Shown one piece after another: positions 1 to 9,286 of a stretch of 64,000 nucleotides of DNA. Position 1 is the first letter of the stretch. Every line of letters starts with the position of its first letter. Made by a program: the position numbers and the translations under genes. Source of the stretch: Yeosuana sp043876835 (GTDB lineage: Bacteria > Bacteroidota > Bacteroidia > Flavobacteriales > Flavobacteriaceae); assembly GCF_043876835.1 (NCBI RefSeq), contig NZ_JBAWJZ010000003.1:248001-312000 (forward strand), read 5' to 3'. The notes under the pieces are model-generated. The model saw nothing but the letters and a program-made list of their open reading frames with translations. It did not search any database and was not told the origin of the DNA.

Positions 1-3000
1 CTCATATTCTCCTCCAACATTGTTTACCCTATAGTTTTCAGTGTAGTTTTCATAATATGTTCTGTTACCAATAATGTCAATTTTAAAATCTTTAACTGGT
101 TCTAAACTTGCAGACACATCAAGTTGTTTACTATTGGTTTCTGTGTATTGTTGATTAAATTCTGGAAAAACTGTAAGCCAGCCATTTCGAGCAGCTAAAT
201 ATCTAATATCACTTTGGCTACCAAAAGTATATCCTAAAGTAGGTTTTGTGGTCCCTATAAAACCTGGGGTTTGCAAATAACCTGGTAAAAATGTTCCGTT
301 ATTTTCAGAATAATTAACTTGGATTCTTTTAATAACAGTTAATATATCTACGGCAGCATTTAATAATTTGGTAGTTCCTTTATTTTTGCTTTTTGCTTGA
401 TTTGTGTTTGTTGCATTTACTCCTGGAGGAGTTCCTGTTGTTCTAGCCCTAACCGTCGAAATTGGTTTTTTTGTTAAGCCAATATACTTATACAACTTGT
501 TCATATCTAAAGTTGTATTAAGATTGTGTGTGTTGGCATTTTGAATTGTATTTCCTAAATCATAGGTTTGCCCATCTAATTCTAAATTACCATATAAATC
601 AGATCCTTTTTGCCATTGAAAATCTCCACTGTATTGATACGTTGCATTAATAAAACTGAACGTTGGAATTTTATTTAATGGCAATTCATAGGTTATTCCT
701 AATTGTTGAAACTGCCTGTTAGGATCTCCAAAATCAAAAAAACCGTCCCAAACATCTAGTGTTGGATCTTGCTCTCCATTAATAATTCCATCTTTAAAAT
801 AGTTTCTTACAATATTATTATTTGAAGCTGAAAAATTTAACTGCAAAGCTTTAGTTAAATTAAAATTGATGGTGTATTGAAAATCGAACGTGTAGTTTCT
901 TCTGAATAATTCTTCTATACCTATATTGTTTCCACCTAATTCTGTATCTCTAAACTTTTGACTATTAAACTGTCTATTAATATCTGTATTAACCGTAAAA
1001 CTTGTTGGTAATAAGTTAAAATTAAAGTCCTTTAAAATTTTCCAATACTTCCCAGTAAACAACGAATCATTTTTCTTAAAAGGTTCAATAGTTATTGGGT
1101 TGAAATTATAAGCATAATTTGCTCCTGCTCTTAAATTTTTATTTACAGACTTTTCTATTTCAAAATCCCTATGTTCCACTTTATTATAGGAATAATTGAA
1201 CGTAAGGTTTTCCACATCATAAAAACGAGGTTTTTTCTCAGTAGTCCTATTTTTTCTAACCCCTATAAAATTAATACTTTGTCTTTTGGTATAATCTTCA
1301 GATTGTTCTTTAATTTGCTCTTTTTCAGCGTTTGAATTAGCAGCAGCCAATCTTGAATCTAAAGTTAGATCTTTATAATATTGATCATATTTAGGTGTAA
1401 TTAACTCTTCGCCTTGACCATAATTAAATGGTATTTGAATGCCCCATTTTTTTGGTAATAATTGTCCAACATTAACATTCGTTACAACATCATACTGTTT
1501 CACATCTTCAAGACTACGCTGACTTGGTCCTTGTTCTAACGAACCAAAACCAGAAGTACTTTGCCTGCCTGTTGCACTTATATTCATAAAATCAGCAAAG
1601 TTGGCATCCATACTTACTACGGCTGCCCAACCACCTTCATTATCCATATCAGACAAACGCAATTCGTTAAACCAAACGCTACCACAAACATCACTTGTGT
1701 TTGAACCATTTTTTAATCCAACCATTAAAGTTCTGATATCTCCAAAATTAGGATTTCCTTTAACAGCAATTCTGTGTTGTCCTGCTACATAATTTGAATA
1801 TTGATCACCAACGACAGGAATAACTTCACCGTTAATAACATCATAAAAAGTTGGGTCTTCATTTGATAAGGTTCCATCTGAAATTCCTATTGCCTTTATT
1901 TGAGCCAATACATCAAGTGGCAAATTTATTTCATTGTCTTTGGGCCATAGCTCATCTCTTGAAATTCCCGTAGATACTTGTAACGGAATTTCTATTTGAT
2001 AATAATTTTCGGTTAAATCATTACCCATTCTTATAAATCCAACTAAATCATTGTTTGATAAACTACCTGCTTCAACTTCTTCAGCATGCATAAACATTCT
2101 TAAACGTTTGTATTGGCGCATATCAATATTGATATTTTTATAAACTGCTTTAGAATCTTCTGTTTCAAGATTACAAACATTTACAACCAATGACTGTTCG
2201 TTTTGTTCAACAACTGTATTGTTGTTATATAATTCTTCTGGTTCTACACCTGGTGGTCTTTGATAACTGCCTTCATTTTCAATAGTTCCAATAACACCAA
2301 CCGTAAAATCTGTTTGAGGGTCTTCTGGAGTTGGGTCATTCTTATCTAATGCCAGTGTATAACGCCTCCAATCACTTCTTACTAAATCAATGGTTCCAAA
2401 ACGGAACACTGTGTTTTGCGTAAATTCTTTTAGGTAAATTCTTGTAAAACGTACCGATCTTAAATCTGTAATCCCTCCTACTGCTTTTACATGACTACCA
2501 TGAACAGGAACTCTTATTTGATACCATCTTACATCAACACTGTTGCCATTTGGTAATGCTCTTGGTCTGATTTTAAAATCTTTTATAAAATCTTTTAATG
2601 GATTTGATGGCGATAAATTATCGAATTCTGCTTGAGTTTCCGGTAAATTTTGTCTGTTAACATCAAGTTCGTATTCAAAATAACTATCAATCGTGTTCAT
2701 AGTATTGTCTCGATTGATGTCTTCTACATCAGGTTGTGTATTGGCTGCTCTATCTGTATTTGTAAACGTGTCCGGAGTATTTCCTTCGATACCATTATAT
2801 TTTTTATAACGTTCAAAAATATCTCCATCAGTATTTAAAAAATAGGTGTAGTTATCATTTGAAGGGTCATCACCAAAAGTAGCTCCAAAATTTGAAATTT
2901 CTTCAGCGTCACTATATCCATCATAACCAACATCTTGATTTACTCGCTCTTGTCCAGTTGTGTCAAAGGCATAAATTAGAGATTGATTTTGAGGCACAAC

Positions 3001-6000
3001 TGTTCCCCAAGCTGTAACTGGAAGTAATGATTTATTTCCGTCTTTTGGTAACCCGTTTTCATATAATTTCCTTCCATCTTTTACAATGTCTTCAGAAATA
3101 TTTCCAAGGTCGAAAACTAATTTTCCACCAGGATTTGAAGGATTTTCTTGAAATGGATCTTGCAGCCAAAATTCAATATACTCAACATTGGCCTGTTCTA
3201 AATCTGTTGATGTTAATTGTCTTGTAATACCCGCCCAACTTTCAATTGGATTGCTTATTCCATTTGCAGCATTAGAATCAAAATTATATGGACCTCTTTC
3301 TGAAGGAAAATAAGCTAAATCTAAAGTGTTAATGACTGAGTTTTGTCCTTGAACTAAATCGCGCTCAGGAAAAAGTTCTTTTATAAATACACGGCTTGTA
3401 TATAAACTGGACATATCATCATCAGACACATCATTTGGTCTTTGACTACTATAAAAAATAGGGTCGATTGTATACCAGTTTAACCTAGCTCTTTGATATC
3501 CATTTTGAATTCCATTATCATCTTCATTAGGATTTGATGCCGCACCAAGACCAATTGGTCTACTTGATAAAAACCAAGACTGTTGCGCCTTTAAGTCGAT
3601 GGCATTTTGTGAACCCTCAAAATCATCAATGTAAGAAGTAGCTTCACCATTAAAATTAGTTCCTTTTGGAGCCCCTGGAGCTAAATAGGCAAACTCACCT
3701 CTTAAAGATAGGTTTGATTCTACATCTGTATCAATATTTGGCAGTTTGTTAACTAAACGGGTTAAAAATGGCACTTTTGTAGCATAGTTGCCATTAATAC
3801 CAAAAATGGTGTTATTTATAGGTTCTGAACCGTAATTAGCTTTTTGTGTTATTGGTCGCTCATTTAAGTTTAAAAGGGTGGCGCCTAAAACAAAATTCTC
3901 ATTAAACTTATGTTCAATATTTAACCCTGTAAAACGTTTTGTTTGTTGCCCAAAAACGGCATTATTTTCAGTAGTTACCTGAATTGGTGTATTTGATGCT
4001 TTAAGTGCTGCATCTAAAATCTGCACTCTACCTAATTGATAATCAACCGTATAATCTATTCCCTCCACCAAAACTCTTCCCCCAGCGGTTACTTTAACAG
4101 AACCTCTAGGAACATTATAAGCACCTATTGGAATTCCATCACCACTTGCTGATTTATATCGTCCTTTTAATTTAAATTTATTTTTTTCAATGGCTTCTAA
4201 AGCTGCAGTTTTTGTGCTTTTATAAAGCACATCATAAACGTATTTTTTCTGGTTGTCGTTATAGGTAGCATTATTATTATAATCTTCACTACTGTTAAGC
4301 GATAATTTATTAAATAAATATTTACCAAAAGGTTCTGCACTTGTAAAGATTATTTTTCCGTTTTGAGGAATAACTGTAATTCCTGGAACAAAATCAAAAA
4401 AACCATCTCCATTGGTTTGCGGGTCATTATTGAAATTTAATTTATCTAAATTAAATACCCGTAACAATGGCGTTTCTTGTAAAGCATCTTGGTTAGGTCC
4501 TGGTGTTGGAAATGGTGTTCCGCTTACTGGTGTAATATAATTTAAAGGTGATGCTTCATTATAAAAAATGTTTAATTTGAAATCATCTTGACTTAATTGA
4601 TATGCACCTGTATCATAAATGTTTTTCATCATCAAATTCCAAACTGGCTGATTTACATTTGTAATACTGCTTTTTAAAAGCTTTAACACTAAATTACTAT
4701 TTACCACAGATGTTACTTGACCCGAAGTATTTGTAGTAACATTAGTTGCATCAACTCCATCGTTTGCAAATTCACCAACTTGATATACTTGTCCGCCAAC
4801 AGTAAATTGAAATGATACTGCCAAAACCTCATCATTATTTAAACGCTGGTTTAACGAGATATATCCTAGGTCTTTATTAAGTATAAATTCCTGTCCTTCA
4901 ATTAATTTTCTAGCATTCTCTAATTTTGCATAATCAAACCCTTCCTTTACGTTTGAAACTAAAATACCTGATTGTACGGTTGCTACATCACGAATTGCAT
5001 TTGTAAGTTGAGAACCTCCACCACCTATGTTTGTAGGGTCAAAATCGTTATTCGCATTATTTGGATAGGTTCCAAAACCAGCATTTACAAATCCTGCCGG
5101 AGGTGTTTGCAAACCAATAACGTCTGATTCTCCTAAGTCTTGAAAAGCTACAATATTTCTAATATTGTCTGTTCTATTGCTTCTGTTTGTTACCCAAACT
5201 TCTATTCTTGTTATTTGTAATCCTCCATTATTTAAAAAGGGATAGTTTGCTAAAGCCTTGTCGTAAGTATCTCTAAAATATTGTGATAAGAAGAAATGCC
5301 TGTTTTCATCATAATCTCTGATGAACAATTCAAACTCTTGTAAAGTGCCACCACCTTGAGCAACCACAGTACTAGCTTGTGATTTTTGTTCAGAAAAAAC
5401 TCCTGTTACCGTTGTCTTTCCAAATTGCAATTGTGCTTTTACACCAAATAAACTTTGTGCTCCAGTAATTAAAGAACTGTTTAAAGGCATACTTACATTA
5501 CCTACTTCAATTTTTTGAATGATATCATCTTCAGTAGGTGTATATTCTAATTTTATTAAATTTTGAAAATCAAAGGTTGATTGTGTATCATAATTTGCTG
5601 TAACTTGAAGACGTGTTCCAACTTTTCCTAATAAACTTAAGCTAATACGCTGATCAAAATCAAAAGTGAAATTACTTCTATTTCTTGGTGAAAACGATGG
5701 ATTATCTTGTTTGGAAAAAAGCACCCCCAAATCCATTTCAACCGAACCTTGAGGAATAACATCAATATTATTACCTCCAAAGATACTTTCAAAAAGATCT
5801 GATTTTACATAAAACCCTGGCAGTAAATTTTTTTGCTCATCTTTAGCTCCATCTTTTTTGCCATCAAAAGCATCAATTTTCTGTTTGTAATAAGACCTTA
5901 AATTCTCCTTATCAACTAATGCCTGAAATTCTTTCGGTGTTAAAATTATTGGATAATTGATATTAAAACTTCCAACTTTTTCAGTGTAAATATATCTATC

Positions 6001-6195
6001 TGTAATTGGGTCGTATGTGTATTTAGACACAATACTATTAGGATTTGGAATATTAAGTTTTCCTAATTGAAATCCAGTAGCTGTAGAATCTTGTGCTGGT
6101 TCTTGTGACCAAACCGCAAATGAAAAAAGTAAAGAAAGAGTTAATAATAAGTATTTATTAATTAATTTATAGGATGCTGGTTTGGTAGTATTCAA
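1..6195 (-). CDS. sprA: Cell-surface protein SprA, T9SS translocon component (3' end outside window)
   Basis: SprA is the giant outer-membrane barrel of the type IX secretion system, needed for gliding and for export of proteins with C-terminal sorting domains. The frame stays open over 2065 codons and runs off the left edge, so a few hundred C-terminal residues of a protein usually near 2300-2400 are missing. The N-terminus is a signal peptide (hydrophobic stretch, then AVWSQ) followed by SprA-type sequence such as LLPGFYVKSDLFESIFGG. No ATG lies near the front: the choices are TTG at 6195 or TTG at 6201, directly after the ruvA stop. I prefer 6195 because Met-Asn-Thr-Thr-Lys gives a normal signal peptide. 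Frames at both ends agree and I saw no frameshift. It follows maeB and ruvA on one strand, an order I recall as common in Bacteroidota. Confidence 0.95.
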   Translation of the reverse strand, partial: MNTTKPASYKLINKYLLLTLSLLFSFAVWSQEPAQDSTATGFQLGKLNIPNPNSIVSKYTYDPITDRYIYTEKVGSFNINYPIILTPKEFQALVDKENLRSYYKQKIDAFDGKKDGAKDEQKNLLPGFYVKSDLFESIFGGNNIDVIPQGSVEMDLGVLFSKQDNPSFSPRNRSNFTFDFDQRISLSLLGKVGTRLQVTANYDTQSTFDFQNLIKLEYTPTEDDIIQKIEVGNVSMPLNSSLITGAQSLFGVKAQLQFGKTTVTGVFSEQKSQASTVVAQGGGTLQEFELFIRDYDENRHFFLSQYFRDTYDKALANYPFLNNGGLQITRIEVWVTNRSNRTDNIRNIVAFQDLGESDVIGLQTPPAGFVNAGFGTYPNNANNDFDPTNIGGGGSQLTNAIRDVATVQSGILVSNVKEGFDYAKLENARKLIEGQEFILNKDLGYISLNQRLNNDEVLAVSFQFTVGGQVYQVGEFANDGVDATNVTTNTSGQVTSVVNSNLVLKLLKSSITNVNQPVWNLMMKNIYDTGAYQLSQDDFKLNIFYNEASPLNYITPVSGTPFPTPGPNQDALQETPLLRVFNLDKLNFNNDPQTNGDGFFDFVPGITVIPQNGKIIFTSAEPFGKYLFNKLSLNSSEDYNNNATYNDNQKKYVYDVLYKSTKTAALEAIEKNKFKLKGRYKSASGDGIPIGAYNVPRGSVKVTAGGRVLVEGIDYTVDYQLGRVQILDAALKASNTPIQVTTENNAVFGQQTKRFTGLNIEHKFNENFVLGATLLNLNERPITQKANYGSEPINNTIFGINGNYATKVPFLTRLVNKLPNIDTDVESNLSLRGEFAYLAPGAPKGTNFNGEATSYIDDFEGSQNAIDLKAQQSWFLSSRPIGLGAASNPNEDDNGIQNGYQRARLNWYTIDPIFYSSQRPNDVSDDDMSSLYTSRVFIKELFPERDLVQGQNSVINTLDLAYFPSERGPYNFDSNAANGISNPIESWAGITRQLTSTDLEQANVEYIEFWLQDPFQENPSNPGGKLVFDLGNISEDIVKDGRKLYENGLPKDGNKSLLPVTAWGTVVPQNQSLIYAFDTTGQERVNQDVGYDGYSDAEEISNFGATFGDDPSNDNYTYFLNTDGDIFERYKKYNGIEGNTPDTFTNTDRAANTQPDVEDINRDNTMNTIDSYFEYELDVNRQNLPETQAEFDNLSPSNPLKDFIKDFKIRPRALPNGNSVDVRWYQIRVPVHGSHVKAVGGITDLRSVRFTRIYLKEFTQNTVFRFGTIDLVRSDWRRYTLALDKNDPTPEDPQTDFTVGVIGTIENEGSYQRPPGVEPEELYNNNTVVEQNEQSLVVNVCNLETEDSKAVYKNINIDMRQYKRLRMFMHAEEVEAGSLSNNDLVGFIRMGNDLTENYYQIEIPLQVSTGISRDELWPKDNEINLPLDVLAQIKAIGISDGTLSNEDPTFYDVINGEVIPVVGDQYSNYVAGQHRIAVKGNPNFGDIRTLMVGLKNGSNTSDVCGSVWFNELRLSDMDNEGGWAAVVSMDANFADFMNISATGRQSTSGFGSLEQGPSQRSLEDVKQYDVVTNVNVGQLLPKKWGIQIPFNYGQGEELITPKYDQYYKDLTLDSRLAAANSNAEKEQIKEQSEDYTKRQSINFIGVRKNRTTEKKPRFYDVENLTFNYSYNKVEHRDFEIEKSVNKNLRAGANYAYNFNPITIEPFKKNDSLFTGKYWKILKDFNFNLLPTSFTVNTDINRQFNSQKFRDTELGGNNIGIEELFRRNYTFDFQYTINFNLTKALQLNFSASNNNIVRNYFKDGIINGEQDPTLDVWDGFFDFGDPNRQFQQLGITYELPLNKIPTFSFINATYQYSGDFQWQKGSDLYGNLELDGQTYDLGNTIQNANTHNLNTTLDMNKLYKYIGLTKKPISTVRARTTGTPPGVNATNTNQAKSKNKGTTKLLNAAVDILTVIKRIQVNYSENNGTFLPGYLQTPGFIGTTKPTLGYTFGSQSDIRYLAARNGWLTVFPEFNQQYTETNSKQLDVSASLEPVKDFKIDIIGNRTYYENYTENYRVNNVGGEYE

Positions 6196-6201
6196 AATCA
6201 A

Positions 6202-6783
6202 TTATAAATTTTTTAAAGCTTGCTTAATAATAGTTTCAACACTGGCTTCTGGTTGCGACATCACAATTTTGTCAACAACACGTTCCGCTTGTTTTTTAAC
6301 AAACCCAAGAACTTCTAAAGCAGATAACGCCTCATCTTTATTGGTATTGCCTTTTGAAACAGAAACTTCATCAATATCATAGATTTTTAAAATCTTGTCT
6401 TTTAAATCTATAATTACACGCTGTGCTGTTTTCGCTCCAATTCCTTTGATGGATTGTATTAAAGCGACATCGCTAGTTGCAATTCCTTCTCTTACTTGTT
6501 TAGGTGTTAATGATGATAACATTGTACGAGCAATATTGGCTCCTATACCGCTCACAGAAATTAAAAGTCTAAAAATTTCGCGCTCTGCTAATGAAGAAAA
6601 CCCATAAAGTGAGTGAGAATCTTCTTTAACCTGTAAATGCGTATATAATTTTAAATGCTCTTTATCTGGTATCTGAGAAAACGTATAAAGTGAAATACTG
6701 ATAAAATAGCCAACACCATTACAATCAATAACTACATCTGTTGGATTTTTCTCAATAAGTTTCCCTTGAATATGTGTTATCAT
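6202..6783 (-). CDS. ruvA: Holliday junction branch migration protein RuvA
   Basis: RuvA binds four-way junctions and loads the RuvB motor during recombinational repair. The 193-residue length is normal. An N-terminal OB-fold domain begins MITHIQGKLIEK, with GVGYFISIS inside it. Two helix-hairpin-helix motifs follow (SVSGIGANIARTML near residue 75 and SIKGIGAKTAQRVI near 110). A C-terminal UBA-like domain (EALSALEVLGF) contacts RuvB. The gene lies 52 bases after maeB, and its stop codon abuts the possible sprA TTG start, so the three are probably co-transcribed. The partner ruvB is elsewhere in the window (about 20 kb), not adjacent as in many other bacteria. Confidence 0.97.
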   Translation of the reverse strand: MITHIQGKLIEKNPTDVVIDCNGVGYFISISLYTFSQIPDKEHLKLYTHLQVKEDSHSLYGFSSLAEREIFRLLISVSGIGANIARTMLSSLTPKQVREGIATSDVALIQSIKGIGAKTAQRVIIDLKDKILKIYDIDEVSVSKGNTNKDEALSALEVLGFVKKQAERVVDKIVMSQPEASVETIIKQALKNL

Positions 6784-6835
6784 TTAAAAAAGTTAGTTTG
6801 CCTTTCAAATGTAATAAAATAATTGGCAATTTGAA

Positions 6836-9136
6836 TTACTTAGCCTTAGCCTTTTCTTGTTCCCACTTTTCCTTATTCTGAGCATCAACAACTGCAACAG
6901 CAGTCATATTTACAATTTCATCAACACTAGCTCCCAATTGAAGAATATGCACTGGTTTGCGCATTCCCATCATGATAGGCCCAATGGACTCCGCTTCATT
7001 TAATTCTTTTAAAAGCTTATATGTAATATTTGCTGAATCAAGATTAGGGAAAATTAAAGCATTAACCTTTTTTCCAACAAGTTTTGAAAACGGAAAACGT
7101 TCTCTAAGCATTTCATCATTCAAAGCAAAATCTGTTTGTAATTCACCATCAACAATCATATCTGGATAATGACGGTGTAAAAACGAAACAGCATCCCTTA
7201 CTTTTGAAGCTCTTTCATTATTAGAAGACCCAAAGTTCGAAAACGAAATCATAGCCATAACCGCTTCCATACCAAACATTTTTATCACTTTAGAAGTCAT
7301 TTGAGCAATTTTCGCTAAGTCTTTTGCCGAAGGATCTATGTTTATAGAAGTATCACTTAAAAACATAGGGCCACGTTTGGTCATCATGATATTTGTTGTT
7401 GCAACTCTAGTAGCACCTGGCGCCAAACCTATAAGCTCTAGCATAGGTTTTACAACTGAAGGATAATTTCTAGAATATCCAGATATTAAAGCGTCTGCAT
7501 CACCTTCATTAACCATCATTGCGGCAAAATAGTTACGCTCTCTCATCAGCCTTTGAGCTGCATAATAAGTAACACCTCTACGTTTACGTTGTTGCCAATA
7601 CACTTTAGCATACTTGTTTTTTCTGGCATCTTCTTTTTCAGATTTTGGATCTATAATAATCACGTCTTCAGGATCAAATTCAATTTCGGTCATCAAACGT
7701 TTTATAGTCTCTCTTCTTCCTAATAGAATTGGTTTAGCTATACCTTCATCATAAACAATTTGCGCCGCTTTAAGAACAGATAATTGGTCTCCTTCTGCAA
7801 AAACAACCCGTTTAGGGTTCAATTTAGCTCTGTTAAATAATAATCTAACAATTTTATTGTCAGAACCCATTCTTTCAAGAAGAGATTCCCTGTATTTATC
7901 CCAATCTGTTATATGTTCTTTAGCAACTCCACTTTCCATAGCCGCTTTGGCAACTGCAGGAGGCACTTCAGCTATTAAACGTGGATCAAAAGGTTTTGGA
8001 ATTATATAATCTTTGCCAAACGTTAGTTTTGTTTCACCATAGGCAATATTAACCTGTTCCGGCACGTGTTCTTTGGCTAATTTGGCTAATGCTTTAACAG
8101 CTGCCATTTTCATGGTTTCATTTATTTTTGTTGCTCTAACATCTAACGCTCCTCTAAAAATATATGGGAATCCAAGGACATTATTCACTTGATTAGGATG
8201 ATCACTTCTTCCCGTTGCCATAATGATATCCTTACGGGTTGCTATAGCAACATCATAAGCAATTTCTGGATCGGGATTTGCCATGGCAAACACAATGGGG
8301 TTTTTTGCCATTGACACTAACATTTCTGGCAATACAGTATCAGCTTTTGATAAACCAATGAATACATCGGCACCTTTCATGGCTTCTTCTAATGTATGAA
8401 TGTTTCTTCCTGTAGAAAATTCAGCTTTTTCTGAGGTTAAATTGTCACGGTCGTTTCTAATAACACCTTTACTATCCAGCATTACAATATTTTCACGTTT
8501 TGCCCCAAAAGCTTGATATAAACGTGTACATGAAATGGCTGCAGCACCGGCACCATTAATAACTATTTTAACTTTTTCGATTTTCTTTTTTGAAAGTTCT
8601 AATGCATTTAACAAGGCAGCTGCAGATATAATAGCCGTTCCATGTTGGTCATCATGCATTAATGGTATATCCAGTTCTTCCTTTAAGCGTCTTTCTATTT
8701 CAAAAGCTTCAGGTGCTTTAATATCTTCTAAGTTAATACCTCCAAAAGTAGGTGCTATATTTTTAACTGTTTGAATAAATTCTTCAATATCTTCTGTTCC
8801 AACTTCAATATCAAACACATCAATATCGGCGAAAATCTTGAACAATAAACCTTTACCTTCCATAACTGGTTTAGAGGCTTCAGGTCCTATATTTCCTAAA
8901 CCTAAAACAGCAGTACCATTTGAAATCACAGCAACTAAGTTTCCCTTAGCTGTATATTTATAAACATTATTTATGTCTTTTTCTATTTCTAAGCAAGGTT
9001 CTGCAACACCTGGTGAATAGGCTAGTGATAAATCTCTTTGTGTTGCATATTTTTTGGTTGGAACAACTTTAATCTTCCCTGGAGTTGGTTTTGCATGATA
9101 TACAAGTGCTTCTCTCCTTTTGCTTTGCTTACTCAT
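6836..9136 (-). CDS. maeB: NADP-dependent malic enzyme with phosphotransacetylase-like domain
   Basis: This cytosolic enzyme decarboxylates malate to pyruvate with reduction of NAD(P). The 766-residue length fits the MaeB type: a malic enzyme half (about residues 1-430) joined to a phosphate acetyltransferase-like half (about 430-766) that is usually regulatory. Visible marks are SLAYSPGVAEPC, GTAVLGLGNIGP, MHDDQHGTA, and a Rossmann segment VINGAGAAAISC. The second half starts around RVVFAEGD and carries LISGYSRNYPSVVKPMLE. The start ATG at 9136 has a well-formed promoter upstream (9165-9193). It is first of the maeB-ruvA-sprA group. Confidence 0.97.
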   Translation of the reverse strand: MSKQSKRREALVYHAKPTPGKIKVVPTKKYATQRDLSLAYSPGVAEPCLEIEKDINNVYKYTAKGNLVAVISNGTAVLGLGNIGPEASKPVMEGKGLLFKIFADIDVFDIEVGTEDIEEFIQTVKNIAPTFGGINLEDIKAPEAFEIERRLKEELDIPLMHDDQHGTAIISAAALLNALELSKKKIEKVKIVINGAGAAAISCTRLYQAFGAKRENIVMLDSKGVIRNDRDNLTSEKAEFSTGRNIHTLEEAMKGADVFIGLSKADTVLPEMLVSMAKNPIVFAMANPDPEIAYDVAIATRKDIIMATGRSDHPNQVNNVLGFPYIFRGALDVRATKINETMKMAAVKALAKLAKEHVPEQVNIAYGETKLTFGKDYIIPKPFDPRLIAEVPPAVAKAAMESGVAKEHITDWDKYRESLLERMGSDNKIVRLLFNRAKLNPKRVVFAEGDQLSVLKAAQIVYDEGIAKPILLGRRETIKRLMTEIEFDPEDVIIIDPKSEKEDARKNKYAKVYWQQRKRRGVTYYAAQRLMRERNYFAAMMVNEGDADALISGYSRNYPSVVKPMLELIGLAPGATRVATTNIMMTKRGPMFLSDTSINIDPSAKDLAKIAQMTSKVIKMFGMEAVMAMISFSNFGSSNNERASKVRDAVSFLHRHYPDMIVDGELQTDFALNDEMLRERFPFSKLVGKKVNALIFPNLDSANITYKLLKELNEAESIGPIMMGMRKPVHILQLGASVDEIVNMTAVAVVDAQNKEKWEQEKAKAK

Positions 9137-9164
9137 TTTATTTTTATTTAAAAAATCGGAATAA

Positions 9165-9193
9165 CAAAGATAAGAATCTCACTACGGAAACAA
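9165..9193 (-). promoter_or_regulatory. Bacteroidota-type promoter of maeB
   Basis: On the minus strand TTG (9193-9191) is followed after 18 bases by TATCTTTG (9172-9165). This matches the -33 TTG and -7 TAnnTTTG consensus of the Bacteroidota primary sigma factor. The motif ends 28 bases before the maeB ATG. Confidence 0.7.
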
Positions 9194-9286
9194 TCAATCT
9201 TTTATGAAATTGATGTTTCTTTTTAAGTTAAAATGTTTTTAAATATATAAAACCGAAAATACTTTAATAATTTAAGTTGAATTTTA

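Noticed and set aside
1601..3227. Short plus-strand ORFs opposite sprA
   Set aside because: They have no family resemblance and lie fully inside the strongly supported sprA frame on the other strand; treated as antisense shadows.
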